The notes under the pieces: model-generated
Told to the model about the DNA's origin: nothing
The model's input: only the letters and a program-made list of their open reading frames with translations
Database searches by the model: none
Assembly: GCF_013522705.1 (NCBI RefSeq)
Contig: NZ_JAAMRE010000017.1
Span: 1 to 64,000 of the forward strand
Origin: Pseudomonas lurida
GTDB lineage: Bacteria > Pseudomonadota > Gammaproteobacteria > Pseudomonadales > Pseudomonadaceae
Direction: 5' to 3'
Length of the DNA stretch: 64,000 nt
Shown: positions 49,236 through 64,000 of the stretch, in pieces
How positions within the stretch are numbered: position 1 is the stretch's first letter
How the letters are laid out: each line of letters starts with the position of its first letter
Translations under genes and position numbers: made by a program

Positions 49236-50573
49236 TCAGGCGCAAACTTCAGTTACCAGTTTTGCCAGGTCTTCAGCGTGGCCGCGAACCTGTGTTTCAT
49301 CTTCACCCTCGACCATGACACGCACCAGAGGCTCCGTGCCCGACTTGCGCAGCAATACCCGCCCACGCCCTTCCATCGCCAGGGTTACGCGCTCACAAGC
49401 GTCCTTGACCGCAGGGTGCTCAATCGGGTTTTCGCCTCCACCGAACCGCACGTTCAGCAGCACTTGCGGACACTTACGCAACGCCTGCCGCGCCTGAGCC
49501 AAGCTTTCCTCGCGACGACGCAAGGCAAGCAGCACCTGCAGCGCGGCGATAATCGCATCACCGGTCGTGGTGTGCTGGAAGCACACGATATGGCCCGAGT
49601 TCTCACCACCTATCTGCCAATTACGCTCGAGCAGCTCTGCGATGACATAACGATCACCGACATTGGCGCGAATAAAAGGAATGCCCAGATCTGCCAGGGC
49701 GAGCTCGAGCCCGAGATTGCTCATCAAGGTGCCGACCACACCCCCTTGCAACTTGTTACGCTCATGCAGGTCGCGAGCAATAATGAACAACAAGTCATCA
49801 CCATCCACGATGGTACCTGTGTGATCCACCATCAGAACACGGTCGCCGTCGCCATCGAAAGCGATACCCAGGTCTGCATGCTCGGCCAATACTGCGGCCT
49901 GCAACTGCTCCATATGGGTAGAGCCGCAGTTGTCGTTGATGTTCAAGCCGTTAGGCTGGGCCGACAACACAGTAACCTGTGCACCCAACTCCTTGAACAC
50001 GCTCGGCGCCACCTTATAGGTTGCACCGTGGGCGCAATCGACAACGATCTTCAACCCGGCGAAATTGGTGCTGCTTGGCACGCTGCTCTTGCAGAACTCA
50101 ATGTAACGGCCGGACGCGTCGTTAATACGCGAGACCTTGCCCAACTTGCTGGATTCGACCACTGTCATCGGCGCATCCAGCAACTCCTCGATCATCAGCT
50201 CAATCTCATCGGGCAGCTTGGTACCTTGACCCGAGAAAAACTTGATACCGTTGTCATCATGAGGGTTATGCGAAGCACTGATAACAATGCCCGCCTCGGC
50301 ATGGAAGGTACGCGTCAGGTAGGCGATAGCGGGCGTGGGCATTGGCCCCAGCAGCATCACATCGGCCCCAGCCGCAGACAACCCGGCCTCCAGCGCAGAC
50401 TCGAACATATACCCCGAAATTCGAGTGTCCTTGCCCACCAGGATGCGACACGCGCCCATGCTGCGGAACGCCATGCCCGCCGCCCATCCCAACTTGAGCA
50501 TAAAGTCAGGGGTAATCGGGAACTCGCCGACCCGACCACGGATTCCGTCGGTGCCAAAATATTTTTTAGTCAT
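49236..50573 (-). CDS. glmM: Phosphoglucosamine mutase
   Basis: GlmM converts glucosamine-6-phosphate to glucosamine-1-phosphate for peptidoglycan and LPS precursors. The 445-aa protein has the phosphoserine loop '[12 protein letters not shown]' (S101 phosphorylated), the metal loop 'DGDGDR' and the sugar loop 'GGENSGHI'. It starts 16 nt after folP; a 66-nt gap separates it from tpiA. Confidence 0.97.
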   Translation of the reverse strand: MTKKYFGTDGIRGRVGEFPITPDFMLKLGWAAGMAFRSMGACRILVGKDTRISGYMFESALEAGLSAAGADVMLLGPMPTPAIAYLTRTFHAEAGIVISASHNPHDDNGIKFFSGQGTKLPDEIELMIEELLDAPMTVVESSKLGKVSRINDASGRYIEFCKSSVPSSTNFAGLKIVVDCAHGATYKVAPSVFKELGAQVTVLSAQPNGLNINDNCGSTHMEQLQAAVLAEHADLGIAFDGDGDRVLMVDHTGTIVDGDDLLFIIARDLHERNKLQGGVVGTLMSNLGLELALADLGIPFIRANVGDRYVIAELLERNWQIGGENSGHIVCFQHTTTGDAIIAALQVLLALRRREESLAQARQALRKCPQVLLNVRFGGGENPIEHPAVKDACERVTLAMEGRGRVLLRKSGTEPLVRVMVEGEDETQVRGHAEDLAKLVTEVCA

Positions 50574-50589
50574 AAGTGCTCCATCATTC

Positions 50590-51441
50590 TTATTCGGCTG
50601 ATTCTACAGCGGCAATCATACGCACCACGTCCACTGTCTCGGCGACATCGTGCACGCGCAGAATTCGCGCGCCTTTGGTCAAGGCGAGTGCCGCCAGTGC
50701 AAGTCCGCCATACAGACGCTCACCCACCGGACGATTCAACGCCAGCCCTATCATGCTCTTGCGCGACACCCCTACCAACAGGGGCCGACCAAGGGCATGC
50801 AAGGACTCCAGGTGCTTGAACAGGCTTAAATTATGTTGCAGGGTTTTGGCGAATCCAAAACCCGGATCAAGGATGATCTGCTCCGGCGCAATACCCACGG
50901 CAGCACATTGGGCAATCCGCTCAGCGAGAAAGCCTGTCACCTCTCCCACCAAATCGTCGTAATGCGGGTTGTCCTGCATAGTGCCGGGCTCGCCCAACAT
51001 GTGCATGAGGCACACCGGCAACCCGGTAGCGGCAGCTGCGTCCAACGCGCCATCGCGCCGCAGTGACCGCACATCATTGATCAAGCCAGCCCCCAAACGA
51101 GCAGTTTCGCGCATCACTGCGGGGGTCGAAGTATCAACGGAGATGATGACGTCCAACTCCCGGGCAATACGCTCGACAACCGGAGCGACCCGCTCCAACT
51201 CCTCAAGAGGAGAAACCACACGGGCACCAGGCCGAGTCGACTCACCACCGACATCGATCAACGTCGCGCCAGCCGCCACCATCGCCTCGGCATGACGCAA
51301 CGCAGCGTCCTGCTGACTGAATCGGCCGCCATCAGAAAAGGAATCGGGGGTTACATTGAGGATACCCATGACGTGTGTATGGGCCAAATCAAGAACCCGG
51401 CTGCCGCAAGGCAACCGGGTGGAGGGCAACACAGAAGTCAT
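50590..51441 (-). CDS. folP: Dihydropteroate synthase
   Basis: FolP joins the pterin pyrophosphate made by FolK to p-aminobenzoate and is the target of sulfonamides. The 283-aa protein has '[15 protein letters not shown]', '[11 protein letters not shown]' and the '[17 protein letters not shown]' block. It lies 8 nt after ftsH and 16 nt before glmM, the conserved ftsH-folP-glmM order. No sulfonamide-resistance insertion is apparent. Confidence 0.97.
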   Translation of the reverse strand: MTSVLPSTRLPCGSRVLDLAHTHVMGILNVTPDSFSDGGRFSQQDAALRHAEAMVAAGATLIDVGGESTRPGARVVSPLEELERVAPVVERIARELDVIISVDTSTPAVMRETARLGAGLINDVRSLRRDGALDAAAATGLPVCLMHMLGEPGTMQDNPHYDDLVGEVTGFLAERIAQCAAVGIAPEQIILDPGFGFAKTLQHNLSLFKHLESLHALGRPLLVGVSRKSMIGLALNRPVGERLYGGLALAALALTKGARILRVHDVAETVDVVRMIAAVESAE

Positions 51442-51449
51442 TTCAAACC

Positions 51450-53360
51450 TTAGTGTTCGGCTGCAGGACCGCCGATCGGGGTTTCAGGGCGTTCATTCTG
51501 AACCACGGGCGGAGTGCCCGAGGTGCCTGAACCGCCTTCCCAGTCGCGAGGTTCGCGCGGCGGACGACCTGCCATGATGTCGTCGATCTGATCGGCATCA
51601 ATGGTTTCGTATTTCATCAGCGCATCGGCCATGGCATCCAGCTTGTCGCGGTTATCGGTCAGGATCTGCTTGGCCGTACCGTAGCACTGGTCAATGATGC
51701 TGCGAACCTCGGAATCGATCAGCTTGGCAGTCTCACCCGAAAAACTGGCACTTTGACCGCCACCACCACGACCCAGGAACACCTCGCCATCTTCCTCGGC
51801 ATACATCAAAGGACCGAGTTTTTCAGACAAGCCCCACTTGGTCACCATGTTTCGCGCTATCTGACTGGCTCGCATAATGTCGTTGGAAGCGCCGGTGGTC
51901 ACACCGTCAAAGCCCAAGGTCATCTCTTCGGCAATCCGTCCACCATAAAGCGAGCAGATCTGGCTGATCAGCGCACGCTTGGAGAGGCTGTAGCGATCCT
52001 CTTCTGGCAGGAACATGGTCACGCCAAGTGCGCGACCTCGCGGAATGATCGAAACCTTGTACACCGGGTCGTGCTCAGGCACGACGCGCCCCACGATCGC
52101 GTGACCGGCTTCGTGATAGGCAGTGTTCTGCTTCTCTTTTTCGGACATGACCATGGACTTGCGCTCGGCGCCCATCATGATCTTGTCTTTAGCCAGCTCG
52201 AACTCTTTCATTTCTACAATGCGCTTGCCGGTACGCGCGGCAAACAGCGATGCCTCGTTCACCAGGTTGGCAAGGTCAGCACCGGAGAAACCAGGAGTAC
52301 CACGGGCAATCACGGCCGGAGCCACATCGTCACCCATCGGCACTTTACGCATGTGCACTTTCAGAATCTGTTCGCGCCCGCGAATATCAGGCAAGCCAAC
52401 CACCACCTGGCGGTCAAAACGGCCTGGACGCAGCAAGGCCGGGTCAAGCACGTCAGGACGGTTGGTCGCGGCGATGACGATGATGCCGTCATTCATCTCG
52501 AAGCCGTCCATCTCTACCAGCAGCTGGTTGAGCGTCTGTTCGCGTTCATCATGACCACCGCCCATGCCAGCACCACGATGACGACCAACAGCGTCGATTT
52601 CATCGATGAAGATAATGCACGGCGCATGTTTCTTGGCCTGCTCGAACATATCGCGAACACGGCTGGCACCGACACCGACGAACATCTCGACGAAGTCAGA
52701 ACCGGAAATGGTAAAAAACGGCACCTTGGCTTCACCGGCAATTGCCTTGGCCAGCAAGGTTTTACCCGTACCCGGAGGGCCGACCATCAGCACGCCGCGC
52801 GGAATACGACCGCCAAGACGCTGGAATTTGCCCGGATCGCGCAGGAATTCGACCAGCTCACCGACTTCTTCTTTGGCCTCATCGCAGCCGGCAACATCAG
52901 CCAGCGTGGTTTTCACCTGATCCTCGGACAGCAGGCGCGCCTTGCTCTTACCGAAACTCATCGGTCCACCCTTGCCCCCCGCACCGCCCTGCATCTGGCG
53001 CATGAAGAACATGAAGACTGCAATGATCACCAGAATAGGGAAACTGGCCACCAGAAGCTGGGTCCAGATGCTCTGCTGTTCAGGCTGCTTGCCTTCAACC
53101 ACCACGTGGTTATCGACCAGATCGCCGATCAGACCGTTATCCTGGATTGCCGGACGAATGGTCTTGAAGCTGTCGCCATCGTTGCGCTTGCCGGTGATCA
53201 CATAGCCATCTACCGCTACGCGCTCGACTTTGCCATCCTTGACTTGCTGGATGAAGTCGGAATAGTTGAGGGTCTGCGGCTCGTTAGGGCTGGAGAAGTT
53301 GTTCATCACCGTCACAAGGACAGCCGCGATGATCAACCACAGGATCAGATTCTTTGCCAT
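51450..53360 (-). CDS. ftsH: ATP-dependent zinc metalloprotease FtsH
   Basis: FtsH degrades misfolded membrane proteins and regulators such as sigma32 and LpxC. The 636-aa protein has two membrane helices near the N-terminus, an AAA+ domain with '[13 protein letters not shown]' and 'FIDEIDA', the second region of homology 'RPGRFDRQ', and the zinc motif 'HEAGH'. I start at the ATG at 53360 ('MAKNLILWL'), not the TTG three codons earlier. It heads the ftsH-folP-glmM-tpiA-secG run; 200 nt separate it from rlmE. Confidence 0.97.
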   Translation of the reverse strand: MAKNLILWLIIAAVLVTVMNNFSSPNEPQTLNYSDFIQQVKDGKVERVAVDGYVITGKRNDGDSFKTIRPAIQDNGLIGDLVDNHVVVEGKQPEQQSIWTQLLVASFPILVIIAVFMFFMRQMQGGAGGKGGPMSFGKSKARLLSEDQVKTTLADVAGCDEAKEEVGELVEFLRDPGKFQRLGGRIPRGVLMVGPPGTGKTLLAKAIAGEAKVPFFTISGSDFVEMFVGVGASRVRDMFEQAKKHAPCIIFIDEIDAVGRHRGAGMGGGHDEREQTLNQLLVEMDGFEMNDGIIVIAATNRPDVLDPALLRPGRFDRQVVVGLPDIRGREQILKVHMRKVPMGDDVAPAVIARGTPGFSGADLANLVNEASLFAARTGKRIVEMKEFELAKDKIMMGAERKSMVMSEKEKQNTAYHEAGHAIVGRVVPEHDPVYKVSIIPRGRALGVTMFLPEEDRYSLSKRALISQICSLYGGRIAEEMTLGFDGVTTGASNDIMRASQIARNMVTKWGLSEKLGPLMYAEEDGEVFLGRGGGGQSASFSGETAKLIDSEVRSIIDQCYGTAKQILTDNRDKLDAMADALMKYETIDADQIDDIMAGRPPREPRDWEGGSGTSGTPPVVQNERPETPIGGPAAEH

Positions 53361-53560
53361 ATCGTTCAATTAACTACCCTCTGAAGCAAGCTCCGCTGCT
53401 GGCGCGCGCTTCGCATGATATTCACCGGCCTAACTTACTACATTACCTACAACTCTGGCAGGCGCCGTCTGTAACCCTTTGTGAAACTTTGACTACACAA
53501 TATTCGTAAAGCTTCATGACGAAAGCGATATAAAAAAACCTATCGACTCCCTTCAAACCT

Positions 53561-54211
53561 TTAAAGACGCTCATCGCTGGCAGCGCCTTCAATGCCACGG
53601 AACCCACGCGCCAACAGGTATTGCTCGCGGGACCGATCCCGGGAAGAGTCCGGTTTGCGCATCTGAACCTTGTCGAATAGCTTACGGATGTTCTTGTGAT
53701 ACTCGTCGAAACCTTCCCCCTGGAAGACCTTGACCAGGAAATCACCCCCCGGACGCAATACCCGGCCCGCCAGATCCAGCGCCAATTCGCACAGGAACAT
53801 GGCGCGCGGCATATCAACAGCCGGTAATCCACTCATATTGGGGGCCATGTCGGAAATCACAAGGTCTACCTGCGAATTTCCCACGGCTTCAAGAATCTCG
53901 GCCAGTACCGCATCCTGAGTGAAATCCCCATGTACAAAGGTTACATCCGGAATGCTGTCCATCTCCAGAATGTCGGAAGCGATCAACCGCCCCTGCCCAC
54001 CAATCAGACGACTGGCAACCTGTGACCAGCCGCCAGGCGCCGCTCCGAGGTCGATCACACTCATGCCGGGGCGGAATAGTTTGTCCTTGTCCTGCAACTC
54101 CAGCAGCTTGTAGCTGGCCCGGGAGCGGTAGCCGTCCTTCTGCGCCTTTTTGACGTAAGGGTCGTTGAAATGCTCTTGTAGCCACTTAAGGCTGGTTTTG
54201 GAACGGGCCAC
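53561..54211 (-). CDS. rlmE: 23S rRNA 2'-O-methyltransferase (U2552)
   Basis: RlmE methylates U2552 in the A-loop of 23S rRNA at a late step of 50S assembly and is heat-shock induced in E. coli. The 216-aa protein has the SAM-binding motif '[13 protein letters not shown]', the catalytic-aspartate region '[13 protein letters not shown]' and the '[14 protein letters not shown]' lysine. The start is GTG with GAGGTG upstream. It is upstream of ftsH and divergent from yhbY. Confidence 0.96.
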   Translation of the reverse strand: MARSKTSLKWLQEHFNDPYVKKAQKDGYRSRASYKLLELQDKDKLFRPGMSVIDLGAAPGGWSQVASRLIGGQGRLIASDILEMDSIPDVTFVHGDFTQDAVLAEILEAVGNSQVDLVISDMAPNMSGLPAVDMPRAMFLCELALDLAGRVLRPGGDFLVKVFQGEGFDEYHKNIRKLFDKVQMRKPDSSRDRSREQYLLARGFRGIEGAASDERL

Positions 54212-54316
54212 TGGGCACCTCGAAAATAAAACGGGTCGTGATTAACTGGGCGGTCCCGGACTCGCTCGGGTAAACTGGCCGCCGCTTTTTACAAGATCAG
54301 ACGCAGGGGTCAGATT

Positions 54317-54625
54317 ATGCCGCTCACTCAAGAGCAGAAGAAACAATACAAATCCATTGGCCACCATCTGAAACCAGTTCTGATTGTGGCAGACAACGGT
54401 TTGACTGAGGGTGTGTTAGCCGAATTCGAACGCGCACTCAACGATCACGAGCTGATCAAGATCAAGGTTAATATCCTTGACCGCGAAGCACGCCTGGCCG
54501 CCATTGCAGAACTGTGCAAGGTGGGCAAAGCGGACCTGGTTCAGGTTATCGGCAAGATGGCGCTGCTGTATCGCAAGAACTTCAGCGCCAACAAGCAATT
54601 GTCGAATGTTCACCGCTTCAAATGA
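54317..54625 (+). CDS. yhbY: YhbY-family ribosome-associated RNA-binding protein (CRM domain)
   Basis: A 102-aa single CRM-domain protein that associates with pre-50S particles in E. coli. The family blocks 'YKSIGHHLKPVLIVADNGLTEGVL' (in two parts) and 'LIKIKV' are clear, though the usual GxxG loop is hidden in 'VIGKMALLYRKN'. It is the only plus-strand gene between the DUF748 gene and the right edge, divergent from rlmE, an arrangement conserved in E. coli. Confidence 0.94.
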   Translation: MPLTQEQKKQYKSIGHHLKPVLIVADNGLTEGVLAEFERALNDHELIKIKVNILDREARLAAIAELCKVGKADLVQVIGKMALLYRKNFSANKQLSNVHRFK

Positions 54626-54634
54626 TAGCAAGGG

Positions 54635-55039
54635 TCAAGGGCGTGCTTCGCGCGCCCTGCCACTCCAACCCGGTGCCGGCTGTATCACCAGCACGAGGCC
54701 TGAGAACCCTAGCACAAGATAGCTGAATAGTTGCCAGCGCAACGCTTGCGGCAGCCAGACATGCACGACGAAATACATCGAACAGCCATACAGCGCCATC
54801 AACAGTAATTGCCCGCGAATATCCCGCCATAGACTCTCCAAGCCCTCGGTCCTTACCAGCACCAACACTTGAAGTATCACGCACGCCGCCGCAAAACCCA
54901 CCAGCAACGCACTCAGTAATCCATCGAGCTCATCGATCAGCAACGGCGCCAGCCCAATCAGGCCCAACGCCGGCAAAACGCCAAGGTGCAACAGCCACAA
55001 GCCACCCACCCAGAGCATCTGGGTGAGCTGCCAGAGCAT
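54635..55039 (-). CDS. Small integral membrane protein, conserved in Pseudomonas
   Basis: A protein of about 134 aa with four predicted membrane helices ('LWVGGLWLLHLGVLPALGLIG' over the first, 'ALLVGFAAACVILQVLVLV', 'LLLMALYGCSMYFVVHVWL', 'LFSYLVLGFSGLVLVI'). It resembles the small DUF4149-like membrane proteins found after greA; no function is known. The start at 55039 is not certain: a strong GC-rich hairpin (55041-55061) abuts it, no ribosome-binding site is visible, and an ATG at 55018 is an alternative. Confidence 0.75.
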   Translation of the reverse strand: MLWQLTQMLWVGGLWLLHLGVLPALGLIGLAPLLIDELDGLLSALLVGFAAACVILQVLVLVRTEGLESLWRDIRGQLLLMALYGCSMYFVVHVWLPQALRWQLFSYLVLGFSGLVLVIQPAPGWSGRAREARP

Positions 55040-55040
55040 T

Positions 55041-55061
55041 GCGCCCGCCTGGAGCGGGCGC
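55041..55061 (-). other. Hairpin between greA and the small membrane gene
   Basis: GCGCCCGC / GCGGGCGC arms with a 5-base loop, six bases past greA. It has no T-run and ends next to the candidate ATG of the following gene, so it may reduce its translation or mark the mRNA end. Confidence 0.5.
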
Positions 55062-55067
55062 CGTCTT

Positions 55068-55546
55068 TCAGACGTGACGAACTTCGACAATCTCGTACTC
55101 GATCACACCGCTTGGTGTTTTCACGGCGACCACGTCGCCTTCTTCCTTGGCGATCAAGGCGCGTGCGATCGGCGAGCCGACAGAGATCTTGCCTTGCTTG
55201 ATGTCAGCTTCATCCTCACCCACGATGTGGTAAGTCACGCTCTCATCAGTCTCGACGTTGGCAATTTCAACGGTCGTACCGAAAATCACCTTGCCGGTGT
55301 GCGGAATAGTGGTCACATCGATGATCACAGCATTCTGCATGCGGCCTTCGATATCGCGGATCCGCGCCTCGACCATACCTTGCTGCTCGCGAGCAGCATG
55401 GTATTCGGCGTTTTCCTTCAAGTCACCCAGCTCGCGGGCCGTACCGATGTCCTGGCTCAGCTTTGGACGTACGACCTTGGTCAGGTGGGCGTGCTCCTCT
55501 TCCAGGGCCTTGGCACCCTGGACGGTCATTGGGTATTTGGTAATGC

Positions 55547-55550
<4 letters not shown>
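55068..55550 (-). CDS. greA: Transcription elongation factor GreA
   Basis: GreA rescues backtracked RNA polymerase by promoting transcript cleavage. The 160-aa protein has the N-terminal coiled coil with acidic tip ('[17 protein letters not shown]') and the C-terminal FKBP-like domain ('[17 protein letters not shown]'). Its ATG overlaps the carB stop by four bases (ATGA). Placement in a carA-carB-greA operon matches what has been reported for P. aeruginosa. Confidence 0.96.
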
Positions 55551-58768
<3,218 letters not shown>

Positions 58769-58873
58769 GGGTTTGTCACTCAAATCCGCAGGTCAGTCGG
58801 CAAGCCGTCTTGAACAATCTTTAGAGAGCCTGCGGGGGCCACCGGTTTTCGGGGCCACCCGCAAGCCGCTCAG

Positions 58874-60010
58874 TCAGCGTCGCTTGGCCATCTCATTGAT
58901 GAAACGGTCGAACAGCGGCGCTACGTCGTTCGGGCCCGGGCTGGCTTCAGGGTGGCCCTGGAAGCTGAACGCGCTCTTGTCGGTGCGCTCGATGCCTTGC
59001 AGGGAACCGTCAAACAGCGACTTGTGAATCGCACGGACGTTGCCCGGCAAGGTCGCTTCATCCACCGCAAAACCGTGGTTCTGGCTGGTGATCATTACCA
59101 CGCCGGTGTCCAGGTCCTGCACGGGGTGGTTGGCGCCGTGGTGGCCGTGGCCCATTTTCAGGGTTTTGGCACCGGAGGCCAGAGCCAGCAGCTGGTGGCC
59201 CAGGCAGATACCGAATACCGGGATCTCGGTTTCCAGCACGTCCTTGATCGCCTGGATGGCGTAGTCGCAAGGCTCAGGATCACCTGGGCCGTTGGACAGG
59301 AACACACCGTCCGGCTGCAGAGCCAGCACATCGATGGCAGGCGTTTGTGCAGGTACAACCGTCACCCGGCAGCCGCGCTCGACCAGCATGCGCAGGATGT
59401 TGTACTTGATGCCATAGTCGTAGGCCACTACGTGGTAAGGCAGCTCGGCGGCGTCGATGGTCTCGTGGCTGTCGGTCTTCAGGTCCCAGACGGTGGAGCG
59501 CCACTCGTACTTGTCCTTGGTGCTGACGACCTTCGCCAGGTCCATGCCTTTGAGGCCGGGAAAGCCTTGCGCGGCCGCAATCGCCGCCTCTTCAGAAATA
59601 TTCTCGCCGGCCATGATGCAGCCGTTCTGCGAGCCTTTTTCACGCAGGATGCGTGTCAGGCGACGCGTGTCGATACCGGCGATAGCCACCACATTGTTGG
59701 CTTTCAAGTAATCGGACAGCGACATCGTGTTACGCCAGTTGCTCGCGACCAGCGGCAGATCACGAATCACCAGGCCCGCGGACCAGACACGATCAGACTC
59801 GACATCTTCCGGGGTAGTACCGGTATTGCCGATGTGTGGATAAGTCAGGGTAACGATCTGTTGGGCGTAGGAAGGATCGGTAAGGATTTCCTGATAGCCG
59901 GTCATGGCAGTGTTAAACACTACCTCTCCAACGGTTTGACCGTCGGCTCCAATGGCTTCGCCGCGAAAAATGCTGCCATCAGCAAGGGCGAGTATGGCTG
60001 GCTTAGTCAA
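58874..60010 (-). CDS. carA: Carbamoyl-phosphate synthase small (glutaminase) subunit
   Basis: CarA hydrolyses glutamine to supply ammonia to CarB. The 378-aa protein has an N-terminal CPSase domain ('[18 protein letters not shown]') and a class I glutaminase domain with the nucleophilic cysteine in '[12 protein letters not shown]' and the histidine/glutamate pair in 'GHPEASPGP'. The start is TTG at 60010, directly after GGGAGG, with no nearby ATG giving the family N-terminus. A strong intrinsic terminator 50 bases upstream suggests attenuation. Confidence 0.96.
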   Translation of the reverse strand: MTKPAILALADGSIFRGEAIGADGQTVGEVVFNTAMTGYQEILTDPSYAQQIVTLTYPHIGNTGTTPEDVESDRVWSAGLVIRDLPLVASNWRNTMSLSDYLKANNVVAIAGIDTRRLTRILREKGSQNGCIMAGENISEEAAIAAAQGFPGLKGMDLAKVVSTKDKYEWRSTVWDLKTDSHETIDAAELPYHVVAYDYGIKYNILRMLVERGCRVTVVPAQTPAIDVLALQPDGVFLSNGPGDPEPCDYAIQAIKDVLETEIPVFGICLGHQLLALASGAKTLKMGHGHHGANHPVQDLDTGVVMITSQNHGFAVDEATLPGNVRAIHKSLFDGSLQGIERTDKSAFSFQGHPEASPGPNDVAPLFDRFINEMAKRR

Positions 60011-60129
60011 GAAGACCTCCCGTAAATAAAGCCTGAAGGGGCGATCGCAGGTTGTAAAAAAGCGGAGTGACGTATGGACACGTCACCCCGCTTGTTCACT
60101 GAATTATTCTGCGCGCTTTTAGTGGACAC
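60007..60129 (-). CDS. Possible 40-codon leader frame spanning the carA attenuator
   Basis: A GTG at 60129 opens a 40-codon frame that runs through the whole terminator hairpin (60056-60092) and stops at a TGA (60007-60009) overlapping the carA TTG. Ribosomes in this frame would disrupt the terminator. There is no visible ribosome-binding site at the GTG, so translation is unproven. Confidence 0.25.
   Translation of the reverse strand: MSTKSAQNNSVNKRGDVSIRHSAFLQPAIAPSGFIYGRSS
60056..60092 (-). terminator. Intrinsic terminator / attenuator in the carA leader
   Basis: Thirteen-base arms (AGCGGGGTGACGT / ACGTCACTCCGCT, one mismatch) with a 6-base loop, followed by six Ts on the minus strand. 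It lies 50 bases before carA and after the separate dapB terminator, so it most likely controls carAB rather than ending dapB. Confidence 0.8.
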
Positions 60130-60220
60130 ACTAAAGCTGTAGCTTACAGAAAAAGGCTTTTTGGGTCCACCGCTAAAGAGCCTTAAAGGCAGGGGAATGC
60201 GATAGGACGTCGCCTAGCGG

Positions 60221-60260
60221 TTAAAAACGGGGGCTCAGGATAATCCTGCGCACCCGTTTT
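60221..60260 (-). terminator. Intrinsic terminator of dapB
   Basis: AAAACGGG / CCCGTTTT outer arms with an inner AGGAT/ATCCT pairing, followed by TTTTTAA on the minus strand, just past the dapB stop. Confidence 0.75.
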
Positions 60261-60269
60261 AGCTACTGA

Positions 60270-62211
<1,942 letters not shown>

Positions 62212-62528
62212 AAGTCTTTGCACTCTTAAGGACGTCCAGCCAGACCCTCCTGAGCCTTGCCAAACTCGTTGAGCCCCAATACAGGCCCGGACCCAACTCA
62301 CGTCAATTCAACGATCCTGGTCATTACTGCTTTTAGCCAGGGACCCGGCCAAAAACCCGGTGTTCAATACTCGGAAAGCAGGAGCATCCCCGATCACACC
62401 GCCAGCATCCGACTGATGTCGCATGCTGTAAAAATTCGCATACCCCAGACACGCCAACGCGGGAGCAAGCTCCCGCGCGGCGACATCCTACCAGTCACCG
62501 CTTGAAAGCGGTCAACCGGGCGACCAAG
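62212..62528 (-). other. dnaK-dnaJ intergenic interval with REP-like palindrome
   Basis: No gene is visible in these 317 bases. A near-perfect palindrome (CGCGGGAGC-AA-GCTCCCGCG, 62458-62477) lies 50 bases after dnaK. It resembles the core of the repetitive palindromes common in P. fluorescens genomes and could end or stabilise the dnaK mRNA. Confidence 0.55.
62458..62477. repeat. REP-like palindrome
   Basis: Nine-base perfect arms around two central bases, of the GGGAGCAAGCTCCC type often seen in intergenic repeats of fluorescent pseudomonads. Copy number cannot be judged in this window; only this one good example is present. Confidence 0.5.

Positions 62529-64000
<1,472 letters not shown>

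Overview
The window is core chromosome of a Pseudomonas, most likely of the P. fluorescens group. The basis is protein-level resemblance to known Pseudomonas families, high GC with strong third-position bias, and gene order matching the P. aeruginosa stretch that runs from the heme-uptake/PrrF locus through cbrAB, panBC, pnp, infB, ftsH and carAB to dnaK. I see no insertion sequence, prophage, integrase or CRISPR array. The genes are ordinary housekeeping genes. Most of the interest lies in the RNA genes and leader regions between them.

Region 1 (1-10142, nearly all minus strand). The left edge holds two tandem rRNA-type promoters firing leftward into an rRNA operon outside the window. Then come msrPQ (periplasmic methionine sulfoxide repair), pssA, the branched-chain amino acid operon ilvI-ilvH-ilvC with a roughly 250-nt leader, a YqcC-family gene, and lpoP-mrcB (a peptidoglycan synthase and its probable lipoprotein activator).

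Region 2 (10261-18000). A kinase-like/P-loop fusion protein, a pentapeptide-repeat protein and a TfoX C-terminal-domain protein precede the Fur-controlled small RNA PrrF. Next are the heme ABC importer hmuTUV, a small Rieske protein, sfsA and an aminotransferase.

Region 3 (18318-34725, plus strand). dksA and gluQ are followed by the carbon-catabolite cascade cbrX-cbrA-cbrB-crcZ: the CbrAB two-component system, then a sigma54-dependent small RNA carrying six CA motifs that can titrate Hfq/Crc. After it come pcnB, folK, panB, panC, pgi, acs, an MpaB/DUF2236 oxygenase-family gene and a SAM methyltransferase. panD is absent from its P. aeruginosa position.

Region 4 (34801-64000). A large AsmA-like DUF748 protein (plus strand) and an OsmY-like double-BON protein lead into a long minus-strand gene-expression cluster: rlmE-ftsH-folP-glmM-tpiA-secG-tRNA-Leu(GAG)-tRNA-fMet-rimP-nusA-infB-rbfA-truB-rpsO-pnp. 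This order resembles E. coli, including the two tRNAs. The right end holds yhbY, carA-carB-greA, dapB, dnaJ and the 3' two-thirds of dnaK, cut by the window edge.

I did not find a convincing undescribed multi-gene system. The best leads are regulatory: a carA leader with a strong intrinsic terminator spanned by a 40-codon open frame, a possible ilvI leader peptide, an inverted repeat that would hide the msrP ribosome-binding site, three consecutive hairpins ahead of rimP, and CbrB-like sites interleaved with the cbrB terminator upstream of crcZ. Everything is read by eye; family names rest on motif recognition, not database searches.
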